From contig CAYRXM010000114.1 in assembly GCA_964428175.1 (NCBI GenBank), positions 1-15,875 of the forward strand: a stretch of DNA of 15,875 bases, written 5' to 3'. The notes beneath the pieces were generated by a model, which saw nothing but the letters and a program-made list of their open reading frames with translations, had not been told where the DNA came from and ran no database searches. Origin of the DNA: CAYRXM01 sp964428175 (GTDB taxonomy: Bacteria > Chloroflexota > Anaerolineae > JAFGEY01). Shown here one piece after another: positions 1-6,740 of the stretch (the stretch's first letter is position 1; every line of letters begins with the position of its first letter). A program made the translations under genes and the position numbers.

Positions 1-1
1 C

Positions 2-499
2 ACCCCGCCGTTTACCGGCACGGTGACCCTGGCCGCCAGCGGCGCGTACACCTACACCCCGCCGCTCAACTTTAACGATGTGGTCTCGTTCACCTATCGC
101 GTCCGCGACACGGGCAGCCTCAGCGCCACCGCCACGGTCTACATTCTGGTGCAGGCGGTCAACGACGCGCCCACGTTCACCAGCCAGCCCGAGTCGGCAG
201 CGACGCAAGGGCAGCCGTACACTTATGCCGTCATCGCCGCCGACCCCGATCTGCGGCAGGGCGACAGGCTCGTCCTGACCGCCGTGATACTCCCGTCCTG
301 GCTCACGCTGACCGACAGCGGCGGCGGCGCCGGCGAGCTTGGCGGCATCCCATCACCGGCCCACATCGGCGACCACGCCGTCATCCTGCGCGTCACCGAC
401 AGCGCAGGAGCGTTCGCGGAACAGGCGTTTGTCATCACGGTGGCCAGAGGATCGTCCTATTACGTTTACCTCCCGCTGGCGATCAAAAACAAGCCATAG
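2..499 (+). CDS. C-terminal part of a secreted Ig/cadherin-like repeat protein (5' end outside window)
   Basis: The reading frame is open from the left edge, so this is the last ~165 residues of a longer protein. The first ~50 visible residues look like the end of a cadherin-like/tandem Ig domain: a TYTPPLNFN strand pair, then FTYRVRDTGSLSATATV and the usual AVNDAP linker. A second beta-sandwich of the putative-Ig (He_PIG/dystroglycan-like) type follows, with PSWLTL and VTDSAGAFAEQAFVITV strands. The protein ends in YYVYLPLAIKNKP, nearly the same tail as the secreted protein ending at 14401. An extracellular structural or adhesive role is likely from the fold family. The ligand cannot be told. 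The next gene is convergent and begins 17 bp beyond the stop, with no obvious terminator between them. Confidence 0.8.
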   Translation, partial: TPPFTGTVTLAASGAYTYTPPLNFNDVVSFTYRVRDTGSLSATATVYILVQAVNDAPTFTSQPESAATQGQPYTYAVIAADPDLRQGDRLVLTAVILPSWLTLTDSGGGAGELGGIPSPAHIGDHAVILRVTDSAGAFAEQAFVITVARGSSYYVYLPLAIKNKP

Positions 500-516
500 C
501 GGCGAAGACCTTGCTT

Positions 517-1566
517 TCAGCGCACTCGGCCCCGCGCCGCGACCGGCCATACGGTCTCGATCTCGTCACCCCGCGCGCCGTATACCTCGTCGAACAGGTT
601 GACGGTCACACAGACGTGGTTGGGCACGATGGTCACCCGCTCGCCGATCTGTGGTTTGTGGGTGCAGCGGCTCAGATCGACAAAACCGTGTTCTTCGGAC
701 GTTTTGGGGATGCACGCTTGGGGGTATTCCAGGATCAGCCCGTAGCCGTCCAGGCCCAGCAGGTCGGAAAAAAGCGTCTTGCTGCCCGCGTCGAGGATGG
801 CGCGGTCGGCGGTGGGCCGGCTGACCACGGTGGCGACGACGTGCAGGGCGACCTCGTCCAGGCTCATTGCCCCGGAGCGGATGGTGGCCCGGTCGCCGTA
901 GACATAGGTCCCGGCGCGATACTCGCTGACCTCGCCCCGCTCGTGCGCCTGCCACATCGTCGGCGTGCCGCCATAGCTGACCCGCTCGATGGGAATGCCG
1001 TCGGCGCGCAGCAGCGCGCGCGTTTCCTGCACGAATTGATCGCTGCCGGCGTCGCCGGGAAAGGTCATCAACCCGGCAAATTGTAAATGCTCTGCATTTG
1101 CAATTTGAAGGGCCAGTCTCGCCGCCTCCTGCGGCGTTTGCACGCCGCAGCGCCCCAGCCCCGAGTCGAACTCGATCAACACCGCCAGATCGATCCCCGC
1201 CCTTTGCGCTGCCTGCGTGTAACCCTGCACGGTGAAAGCCGAGTCGGCGGTCAGGCTGAGCCGGACCCGCTGGGCCAGCGTCACCAGGCGGGCCAGCTTG
1301 CCCTCGCCGACGATGTTGTAGGGCAGAAAAATGTCGCTGCACCCGGCATCGGCCATCACCTCCGCCTCGCCGATCTTTTGACAGGTAATGCCCACCGCGC
1401 CTGCCTGTATCTGCATCAGGGCGATCTGCGGTGTTTTGTGCGTCTTGATGTGCGGCCGGTTGGCGATGCCGTGCGCGTCGAGGTAGCGCTGCAAGCGATC
1501 GATGTTGGCTTGCAGCCGGTCCAGGTCGACCACCAGCGCCGGGGTGTCCAGTTGGTCGATTTTCAT
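517..1566 (-). CDS. PLP-dependent D-threonine aldolase / D-serine dehydratase family enzyme
   Basis: This 349-residue protein has the fold-type III (alanine racemase-like) PLP barrel followed by the D-serine dehydratase-like C-terminal domain. The N-terminus DTPALVVDLDRLQANI and the motif RPHIKTHKT (about 37-45) are family hallmarks, and Lys41 is the expected Schiff-base lysine. Near the C-terminus, PNHVCVTVNL supplies His317 and Cys319. In the family this H-x-C/D pair binds the catalytic metal. To my knowledge H-x-C is the zinc pair of eukaryotic D-serine dehydratase, whereas classical D-threonine aldolases have H-x-D. It would cleave or dehydrate a D-hydroxy amino acid in the cytoplasm. The ATG follows the ridA stop by 3 bp, and AGGA sits about 8 nt upstream, so the two genes form an operon. 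Residues around 165-177 are encoded by an AT-rich palindrome, described separately. Substrate choice is inferred. Confidence 0.88.
   Translation of the reverse strand: MKIDQLDTPALVVDLDRLQANIDRLQRYLDAHGIANRPHIKTHKTPQIALMQIQAGAVGITCQKIGEAEVMADAGCSDIFLPYNIVGEGKLARLVTLAQRVRLSLTADSAFTVQGYTQAAQRAGIDLAVLIEFDSGLGRCGVQTPQEAARLALQIANAEHLQFAGLMTFPGDAGSDQFVQETRALLRADGIPIERVSYGGTPTMWQAHERGEVSEYRAGTYVYGDRATIRSGAMSLDEVALHVVATVVSRPTADRAILDAGSKTLFSDLLGLDGYGLILEYPQACIPKTSEEHGFVDLSRCTHKPQIGERVTIVPNHVCVTVNLFDEVYGARGDEIETVWPVAARGRVR
1077..1107. repeat. AT-rich 31-bp near-perfect palindrome inside the PLP-enzyme gene
   Basis: Two 14-base arms (starting CAAATTG, ending CAATTTG) flank a TCT centre. Thirteen positions pair and one is a G-T wobble. 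It lies inside a GC-rich coding region and is translated on the minus strand as QIANAEHLQF. It is markedly AT-rich compared with its surroundings. Confidence 0.75.
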
Positions 1567-1569
1567 CGC

Positions 1570-1959
1570 TCAATCCTGTGGGATCAGGGCGATGCACTCG
1601 ACCTCGATCTGCATCATGGGCGCGGGCAGTTTGGCCTGGACGGTGGTGCGGGCGGGATACGGCTCCTTGACATACTGTTGATAGATTTTGTTCAACTCGC
1701 CAAAATTGTTCATGTCGGCCAAAAAGACGCCCACGCGGACGACGTGCGCCCACGAGGCGCCGGCGGCTTCGAGCAGGGCAGTGACGTTGTTCAAGGTCAG
1801 TTCGGCCTGCTGGCGAAAAGTGCCGCATTCGATTTGGCCGGTTTGCGGATTGACCGGCCCTTGCCCGGAGACAAAGACCATCGGCCCCTGGGCGACGATG
1901 GCCGGTGAGTATGGCCCCTGGGGCGGGGCGCCCTGAGAGGAAAAGATCGCTTTGCGCAT
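1570..1959 (-). CDS. ridA: RidA family reactive enamine/imine deaminase
   Basis: This 129-residue protein has the normal length for the YjgF/YER057c/UK114 family. Conserved blocks are APPQGPYSPA near the N-terminus, VFVSGQGPVNPQTG, LEAAGASWAHVVRVGVFLADM, and ARTTVQAKLPAPMMQIEVECIAL at the end. The arginine in ARTTVQ is the usual substrate-carboxylate ligand. RidA proteins are cytosolic trimers that hydrolyse 2-aminoacrylate and related imines to ketoacids, protecting PLP enzymes from damage. I chose the ATG at 1959 because AAGGAG lies 5 nt upstream and because a longer frame reaching 2031 would run through the promoter. The gene is immediately followed by a PLP enzyme that could generate such imines, so the two probably act together. 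Confidence 0.93.
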   Translation of the reverse strand: MRKAIFSSQGAPPQGPYSPAIVAQGPMVFVSGQGPVNPQTGQIECGTFRQQAELTLNNVTALLEAAGASWAHVVRVGVFLADMNNFGELNKIYQQYVKEPYPARTTVQAKLPAPMMQIEVECIALIPQD

Positions 1960-2002
1960 TGCTGCTCCTTGTTTGTATGCTGAAATAAAATGGGTGTGGC
2001 CC

Positions 2003-2031
2003 ATTATAGCGCGTTTGCGGGCCGGGGGCAA
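2003..2031 (-). promoter_or_regulatory. sigma-70-type promoter of the ridA operon
   Basis: On the minus strand, TTGCCC (2031-2026) and TATAAT (2008-2003) are separated by exactly 17 bp. Transcription would start near 1996, leaving a leader of about 37 nt before the chosen ridA start. Confidence 0.75.
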
Positions 2032-2063
2032 TGCGGGGCGCGGCGAGGGGCAGCAGTCTTGTC

Positions 2064-2083
2064 ATTCCCGCGCAAGCGGGAAT
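2064..2083. repeat. dRS3-like inverted repeat (ATTCCC-N8-GGGAAT)
   Basis: Perfect 8-bp arms ATTCCCGC / GCGGGAAT flank GCAA. This matches the generic ATTCCC-N8-GGGAAT dispersed repeat best known from Neisseria (dRS3) and seen in many other genomes. It sits in the ridA upstream region, 4 bp from the next palindrome. Confidence 0.8.
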
Positions 2084-2087
2084 CCAT

Positions 2088-2129
2088 CTGCCTGGTAGGG
2101 GCGCAGCATGCTGCGCCCCTACCAGGCAG
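2088..2129. repeat. Perfect 42-bp palindrome without loop, probable dispersed repeat
   Basis: The two 21-base halves are exact reverse complements, centred between 2108 and 2109 on GCATGC. The core TAGGGGCGCAGCATGCTGCG resembles a short palindrome I associate with dispersed repeats in Chloroflexota and cyanobacteria (from memory, not checked). It lies between the end of the ABC permease gene (2150) and the ridA promoter. It could therefore form a hairpin at the 3' end of the ABC operon transcript, although no U-tract follows on either strand. Confidence 0.8.
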
Positions 2130-2149
2130 GCTGAGCAGTTACAGTCCGC

Positions 2150-2944
2150 TTATAAAACGTCCCGCCGTGTCACCTGCCAGCCGCCGGCGATGGCCGCGGC
2201 GATCCCGCCCAGGCTGCCGACGAGCAGTTCAACCCACGGCAGGCCCTCGGTAAAGCCGTTGAGCGAGCGCATACTCTCGCCGACGAACCCGTTGGCGACG
2301 ATGACCGGCAGGGTGTAAGGGTAAAAATTGGCCCAATCGCTCTGGATGACCATCGCGCCGGCGACGGTCAGGGCGATGCCCACGCCGCTGGCCACGGCAA
2401 AGCTCGGCCAACGCTGCGCCACCCAGGTCTGGATGGCGATGATCAGCCACGCGCCCAGGAACATGGTCAGACCGTATTTGGCGAATTCCAGCCACGGCAC
2501 GGCGCTCTCAAAGCCTATGCCGGGGATCAGCAGCCGCAGCGCCCACCCGCTGACGATGGTCATGCCGATCAACATGGCCGTGCTGATGCCGATCAAGGCC
2601 ATCCCGCCGATCTGCTTGGCTGCGTACAGCGCCCAGCGCGGGATGGGCAGGGCAAAAAGGTGCTTCCACTGCCCGTTCTTGTGTTCCCATTGCGCCACCA
2701 GCGCCGTCTCCAGGGTAACGAACAGCGGCAGCATCAGCAGTCCCCACAGGATGCCGGTTTGCCCGCCGTATTCGTACCAGGCGCTTTGATTCTGGTAGAG
2801 ATCGGACATGTACTTGCGCTGTTCCCACATCATGGCCACTTGCAGGGCAATGACGACCAGCGGCGCGATCAGGGCCAGCCAAAAGGCCAGCGTACGTTTG
2901 CTTTTTAACAGTTCGGCGTGCAGTGCGCGAATCAGGAATTTCAT
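2150..2944 (-). CDS. ABC-2 type exporter permease (BcrB-like)
   Basis: This is a 264-residue integral membrane protein with about six hydrophobic segments (roughly 18-40, 58-80, 100-125, 150-172, 178-198 and 232-256). The loop WEHKNGQWKHLFALPIPRW followed by LYAAK after the second helix is typical of ABC-2 permeases of the BcrB/lantibiotic-immunity kind. It should form the membrane channel of an exporter with the ATPase encoded just upstream. The ATG at 2944 is preferred over one at 2956 because GGAG lies 6 nt upstream of it, while the longer form lacks a ribosome site. The spacing to the ATPase gene is then 19 bp. It is the last gene of a four-gene operon. Substrate is unknown; peptide antibiotic or lipid-linked substrates are the usual range for the family. 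Confidence 0.88.
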   Translation of the reverse strand: MKFLIRALHAELLKSKRTLAFWLALIAPLVVIALQVAMMWEQRKYMSDLYQNQSAWYEYGGQTGILWGLLMLPLFVTLETALVAQWEHKNGQWKHLFALPIPRWALYAAKQIGGMALIGISTAMLIGMTIVSGWALRLLIPGIGFESAVPWLEFAKYGLTMFLGAWLIIAIQTWVAQRWPSFAVASGVGIALTVAGAMVIQSDWANFYPYTLPVIVANGFVGESMRSLNGFTEGLPWVELLVGSLGGIAAAIAGGWQVTRRDVL

Positions 2945-2963
2945 GTTAGTCTCCATTGTAGAG

Positions 2964-3914
2964 TTATTGTGGCAGTGCCTGACCGATCAGGTCCCTGCCT
3001 GGTTCCGGTTCTGTCTGGGTCAGGCCGATAAAGATGTCTTCCAGTGTCGGCTGCTCGATGCTCAATTCGTACACGTTGATCCCCGCGCGAGCCAACTGCC
3101 CGTTGATCATGGCCGCATCCGACTGGCCGTTGGCGGCGATGGTCAGGCGATGTCCGCCGTTGCCGCGCACGGTCCAGCCCTCCTGGGCCAGCACCCGTTT
3201 GGCCTGTTCCGGCTGATCGACGCCGAGCACGATCTGGCCTTCCATCTGCGCGTGCAGTTCGGCCAGTTGGCCCTGGAACAGCAGCCTGCCGTGATGAATG
3301 ATGCCGATGTGCGTGGCGATCTGTTCGACTTCGGCCAGCAGGTGGCTGGACAGGAACACGGTCACACCGTATTCTTCCGGCAGGCGGCAGATCAATGCGC
3401 GCATTTCCTGGATGCCTGCCGGGTCGAGGCCATTGGTCGGCTCGTCGAGGATGAGCAGATCCGGCTCGTTGAGCAAGGCCAGCGCCAGTCCGAGGCGCTG
3501 TTTCATGCCCTGCGAGTAGCCTTTGACCCGGCGGTCGGCCGCGTCTTGCAGCCGCACGATCCCCAGCGCGCGGTCGATTTGCGCTTTGCCGCCCCCGACC
3601 AGCCGGCGGGTGAGTTCCAGGTTTTCGCGCCCGGTGAGGTGATCGTACAGCGACGGCGTTTCCACCAGCGCGCCGACGCGGCCCAGCAGTTCGCGCCGGT
3701 ACCGCCACAGCGGCTGTCCGAACAGGCGCACTTCACCGGCGTTGGGCCGGATCAGCCCCAGCAGCATGCGGATCGTCGTCGTCTTGCCTGCGCCGTTGGG
3801 GCCGAGAAAGCCGTAGACGCTCCGCTGCGGCACCTGCAGGTCGAGCAGCCGGACGGCGACCAGGTCGCCAAAACGGCGGGTCAGTTCGGTGGTAGAGATG
3901 GTTAAATCAGACAT
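2964..3914 (-). CDS. ABC transporter ATP-binding protein (BcrA-like)
   Basis: This 316-residue ATPase has all motifs in order. Walker A is GPNGAGKT (38-45). A Q-loop region VGALVETPSLYDHLTGREN carries Glu (about 85) where most ABC ATPases have Gln, as is common in the bacitracin/lantibiotic-export group. The signature is YSQGMKQ (133-139), Walker B plus catalytic glutamate LLILDE (153-158), and the H-loop LSSHLL has His191. The ~100-residue C-terminal domain is of the kind found in BcrA-type subunits. The ATG at 3914 has GAGGAG 8 nt upstream, and it overlaps the preceding protease gene by 8 bp (ATGTCTGA), implying translational coupling. A GTG at 3923 is possible but would overlap the ribosome site. 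It powers the permease encoded next. Confidence 0.95.
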   Translation of the reverse strand: MSDLTISTTELTRRFGDLVAVRLLDLQVPQRSVYGFLGPNGAGKTTTIRMLLGLIRPNAGEVRLFGQPLWRYRRELLGRVGALVETPSLYDHLTGRENLELTRRLVGGGKAQIDRALGIVRLQDAADRRVKGYSQGMKQRLGLALALLNEPDLLILDEPTNGLDPAGIQEMRALICRLPEEYGVTVFLSSHLLAEVEQIATHIGIIHHGRLLFQGQLAELHAQMEGQIVLGVDQPEQAKRVLAQEGWTVRGNGGHRLTIAANGQSDAAMINGQLARAGINVYELSIEQPTLEDIFIGLTQTEPEPGRDLIGQALPQ

Positions 3915-4770
3915 TGTGTTCACTCCTCTCAGATATGTTATCCGGATGTTCAGATGGAACCACTTGCCGGAGAATGAAAATGCCGTACAAAAACAGAAAC
4001 AGCGTAATGATGAGGGTGCTTATAGCCTCCTGCACGGTGTTGTTTGTCACAGCGATCTGGCTGCCTCCGCCTACAGCGATTTCGCGCAGCTTGCCGCCAA
4101 AATCAAAGGCTGCGTGCATCACCATCATCGGCCAGATCGAGTTGTTTCGCAGCACGCACGCCGCAAAAATCACTGCAAAGAAAAAGGCATAGACAACCTG
4201 GATCAAATTGGCCAGCAGCGGCAGACGACCGACGATCAAGTTGACGATATGGGCCACGCCAAACAGGGCGCTGGACACGAGCACGGCCTGATAGACGCCG
4301 CGCCGGGTGTGCCCCCATTTCCGTAGCATCACAGTCAAGACCACCCCGCGTCCCAGGACTTCCTCAAAGAACCCGATTGAAAGTGCCAGGCAAGTGTAAA
4401 GCGCGATCCGGCCCGGTCGCGAGGTGTCGATAGCCAGTTTCCCTTCGATGAGCGATGAAAAGTTGAGCAGCGTGATGATCACCAGCGGCCACATCAGCCA
4501 CAAAGCCTTCCACTGCCTGGGGGAAGTAAATCTGGCTTTCTCGAACAAATCAAGTTTGACCAGCAGCCATACCAGAACAAGCCCCACCAGCATCTGCTCT
4601 ATGATACCTTCCAGGAACCTGGCACCTGGATTGCCCAGTAAAGGTATCAAGATGCCGTTTAGGGGTATCTCGGTCAATAGAAGGGCGGCCAGCATGACGA
4701 GCAACGAGAAAAGCACAGGCCTGTCGGATGCAAGCTGTTTCATCCATTCGATTCGACTCAAATTCTTCAT
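3907..4770 (-). CDS. CPBP family intramembrane glutamic-type protease (Abi/CAAX-like)
   Basis: This 287-residue membrane protein has the three CPBP catalytic motifs: FFEEVLGR (EExxxR; Glu136, Glu137, Arg141), FGVAH (FxxxH; His174) and MHAAFDF (HxxxD; His219, Asp223). Several hydrophobic helices surround them (for example 20-45, 58-75, 90-108, 122-150, 160-205 and a last one near 250-268). Family members cut prenylated or other membrane proteins, or confer self-immunity to bacteriocins. The ATG has AAGGAG 6 nt upstream and overlaps the preceding hydrolase stop by 4 bp (ATGA). Its 3' end overlaps the ABC ATPase start. The position between a surface hydrolase and a BcrAB-like exporter suggests a role in envelope defence, which is inference. 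Confidence 0.92.
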   Translation of the reverse strand: MKNLSRIEWMKQLASDRPVLFSLLVMLAALLLTEIPLNGILIPLLGNPGARFLEGIIEQMLVGLVLVWLLVKLDLFEKARFTSPRQWKALWLMWPLVIITLLNFSSLIEGKLAIDTSRPGRIALYTCLALSIGFFEEVLGRGVVLTVMLRKWGHTRRGVYQAVLVSSALFGVAHIVNLIVGRLPLLANLIQVVYAFFFAVIFAACVLRNNSIWPMMVMHAAFDFGGKLREIAVGGGSQIAVTNNTVQEAISTLIITLFLFLYGIFILRQVVPSEHPDNISERSEHNV

Positions 4771-6215
4771 GGGTCACTCCTTTTTCTCTTGGGAAACAGA
4801 CTGCCGATCGCCATTTCCGATGCCAGCAGCGTGCCCAGGATGCTCACGTACAGGAACGGCTCGGGCGCCCACAGCATCCTGGCCTGGGGATCGAACGTGG
4901 CCGTAAAACCGTATAGCCACCACAACACGGTTGCGGCGATTACCAGCCCGATCCAGATGAGACGCACCAACTTGTTTCGAGCGCTTGGGAACAGAAAGGC
5001 CCGCCGTCCCCGCCGGAACTGGGTGAAAAGGATCGCCGCATAGATCGTGCAGACGATCCCCAACACAACGGCGACGCCGAGCAGCGCGGGGTATTGGTAC
5101 AAAAAGAGTTCGGCGCCTGGCCACGAAACTCCGGTTTTCCACTCGGCCCAGTGATTGATGATCTCCAGGTTCAGAACGACCCCGCCGTTGGCATTGGAAA
5201 GGATTACGATGCCACTGCCGTCGCCGGGATACACCACAAAATCGGACTGCCAGCCCATGCGCGTGCCGCCGCCAAAAATCAAGCGCTCGCCGGTGGGAAA
5301 ATCAATCAGCCCATGGCCCAGCCCATAGTGCTCGCCCTCGAACAGCAGGTTGAAAGACTCTTTTGTGAGCACATCAGAACCGTTGAGAATGGCCTGGGCA
5401 TAGCGAACCATGTCATTGAGCGAGCTGTACAACCCACCCGCCGCATCCTCGATGTAGGTTTGGTTGGAGATCGCGTTATAGTACGTCCCATAGGCGCGGG
5501 ACAGCCGGCTCTGCATCTGCTCGTCCCAGACAAAGGTGCTGCTGGTCATGCCCAGCGGGTCCAGGACATTCTCTTTCATATACCCGGCAAAGGTCTGGCC
5601 GGTGACCTCTTCCACCAACAGTTGCAGGATGGTATAGCCGCCGCCAGAATACATCATCGCTTCACCCGGCTCGCGTACCAGCTTGACCACGCCGCAGCCT
5701 CGCGTATCGCCGGCGAGTGACGCTTCGAGCGAAGGCAGCGGCTCACCCACCGGGACGCCTCCGCCATAGCCCTCCAGCGAGATGCCGGCGGTGTGGTTGA
5801 GCAGTCGACGCACGGTGACGCCACGAACGTCGTACGGCGAGGAGGGAATGTGCCAGCGTGTCAAATAGTTTTCCACTGGATCATCCAGGCCGATCATGCC
5901 GTCGTCTACCAATTTGATCACCCCCCAGGCAGTCAGGCTTTTAGAGATGGATGCCACCTGATAGAGCGTGTCCGGTGTCATAGCGATTTTGGCTGTTCTG
6001 TCGGCGTAGCCAAAACTCCTGGCATAGACGATTTCTCCGTCCTCGATCAGGGCAATGCTGACGCCGGGTACGTTGTAGCGGACCATCTGTCCGGGCAAAA
6101 TGTCCTCGATCTGGCGAGAGAACTCGACGATTTCGGAGGCATGGACTGTCGGCGCGCCAAGCAATCCGCAGATGATCAGGATGGCGATACCTGCAAACAA
6201 CTTTTTTGTTTTCAT
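4767..6215 (-). CDS. Membrane-anchored serine hydrolase of the beta-lactamase (class C/CubicO) family
   Basis: This 482-residue protein starts with a signal peptide (MKTKKLFAGIAILIICGLLG, probable cleavage near APTVHA-S). It then has a penicillin-binding-protein/beta-lactamase fold. The catalytic tetrad motif is SISK (Ser89-Lys92) and the second motif is YSG (Tyr189-Gly191, replacing the usual YxN). NHTAGI and GWQSDFVVYPGDGSGIVILSN are typical of class C-like hydrolases. The C-terminal ~115 residues add three transmembrane helices (about 368-393, 409-431 and 444-470), placing the catalytic domain outside the cell. Likely substrates are peptidoglycan peptides, D-amino-acid peptides or esters. 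True beta-lactamase activity cannot be claimed. It is first in the operon, with AGGAG 9 nt upstream of the ATG, and lies behind operator/promoter block 1. Confidence 0.9.
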   Translation of the reverse strand: MKTKKLFAGIAILIICGLLGAPTVHASEIVEFSRQIEDILPGQMVRYNVPGVSIALIEDGEIVYARSFGYADRTAKIAMTPDTLYQVASISKSLTAWGVIKLVDDGMIGLDDPVENYLTRWHIPSSPYDVRGVTVRRLLNHTAGISLEGYGGGVPVGEPLPSLEASLAGDTRGCGVVKLVREPGEAMMYSGGGYTILQLLVEEVTGQTFAGYMKENVLDPLGMTSSTFVWDEQMQSRLSRAYGTYYNAISNQTYIEDAAGGLYSSLNDMVRYAQAILNGSDVLTKESFNLLFEGEHYGLGHGLIDFPTGERLIFGGGTRMGWQSDFVVYPGDGSGIVILSNANGGVVLNLEIINHWAEWKTGVSWPGAELFLYQYPALLGVAVVLGIVCTIYAAILFTQFRRGRRAFLFPSARNKLVRLIWIGLVIAATVLWWLYGFTATFDPQARMLWAPEPFLYVSILGTLLASEMAIGSLFPKRKRSDP

Positions 6216-6240
6216 CGTTCTTTTCTCCTGTTATGATACT

Positions 6241-6300
6241 GCTCTATCGTAGCAAGGAACTGTCGCGTTCATATCGCCGACCTGTCGCAAATGTGTCGCA
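6241..6300 (-). promoter_or_regulatory. Operator/promoter block 1: four 7-bp direct repeats at 11-bp spacing plus -10
   Basis: On the plus strand the repeats are TGTCGCG (6261), TATCGCC (6272), TGTCGCA (6283) and TGTCGCA (6294), exactly 11 bp apart. Reading on the minus strand they are TGCGACA-like units with 4-bp spacers. The last unit ends 9 bp before TACGAT (6251-6246), a plausible -10. No good -35 exists, so the repeat takes its place. This is the arrangement of a PhoB-type activated promoter. Transcription would start near 6239, about 24 nt before the hydrolase start. Confidence 0.78.
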
Positions 6301-6320
6301 ATCAATTTACAAGATCGGCC

Positions 6321-6647
6321 CTATACGCACAAACTCAACGCCGCCGCCCACAGGCAGACAACCAGGGTGATCCAATGAAAATCGGCGCCAAAACAAGCGA
6401 ACAACCGGTAATTGTCCAGCCCCAGCAGGATTTGGGTGGGCACGCGCGAATACCACAAGAACACCCACAATCCGGCCAGCATCAGCGGCTGGCTCAGACA
6501 CGCAAAGCGCTGCCAGAACGAGCGGCGATCGCTTTTCCAGCCCAGCACGCGCTTGCCCGTGCGGATCTGGATGACTCGCTGCCCGAACAACAGGGCCAGC
6601 CCGGGCCCCGGCGCAACGGCAAGTGCCAACAAAACAGGATTCAGCAT
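6321..6647 (-). CDS. Small three-helix membrane protein of unknown family
   Basis: I do not recognise this 108-residue protein. It is strongly hydrophobic with about three membrane segments: residues 3-22 (ending ALLFGQR), 51-68 (LSQPLMLAGLWVFLWY) and 85-108. A basic stretch between the first two (RTGKRVLGWKSDRR) should face the cytoplasm. AGGAGG lies 10 nt before the ATG, slightly long but strong. Its own copy of the operator/promoter lies upstream, and the stop is only 20 bp from operator block 1 of the next operon. An overlapping frame (6741-6307) is rejected because it would translate the operator. Shared control with the hydrolase/exporter operon suggests an accessory or immunity role, which is inference. 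Confidence 0.62.
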   Translation of the reverse strand: MLNPVLLALAVAPGPGLALLFGQRVIQIRTGKRVLGWKSDRRSFWQRFACLSQPLMLAGLWVFLWYSRVPTQILLGLDNYRLFACFGADFHWITLVVCLWAAALSLCV

Positions 6648-6680
6648 TGGAAAATGTCCTCCTGAGAGATTTTTGATACA

Positions 6681-6740
6681 GCCCTATATTAGCAAGGAAC
6701 TGTCGCGCCCGTATCGCCGACCTGTCGCAAAAGTGTCGCA
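6681..6740 (-). promoter_or_regulatory. Operator/promoter block 2: second copy of the four-repeat element
   Basis: The block matches 6241-6300 at 53 of 60 positions. Repeats are TGTCGCG (6701), TATCGCC (6712), TGTCGCA (6723) and TGTCGCA (6734), again exactly 11 bp apart. The -10 is TAATAT (6691-6686), better than in block 1, and again 9 bp from the last repeat. The predicted start near 6679 gives a leader of about 32 nt to the small membrane protein. Confidence 0.78.

Noticed and set aside
566..2065. 499-codon minus-strand frame across ridA and the PLP enzyme
   Set aside because: It is a shifted frame over two recognised genes and runs through the ridA promoter. Its composition is Arg/Pro-rich without motifs.
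2808..3905. 365-codon plus-strand frame opposite the ABC ATPase
   Set aside because: Antisense to a gene with all ABC motifs, and it has no recognisable domain.
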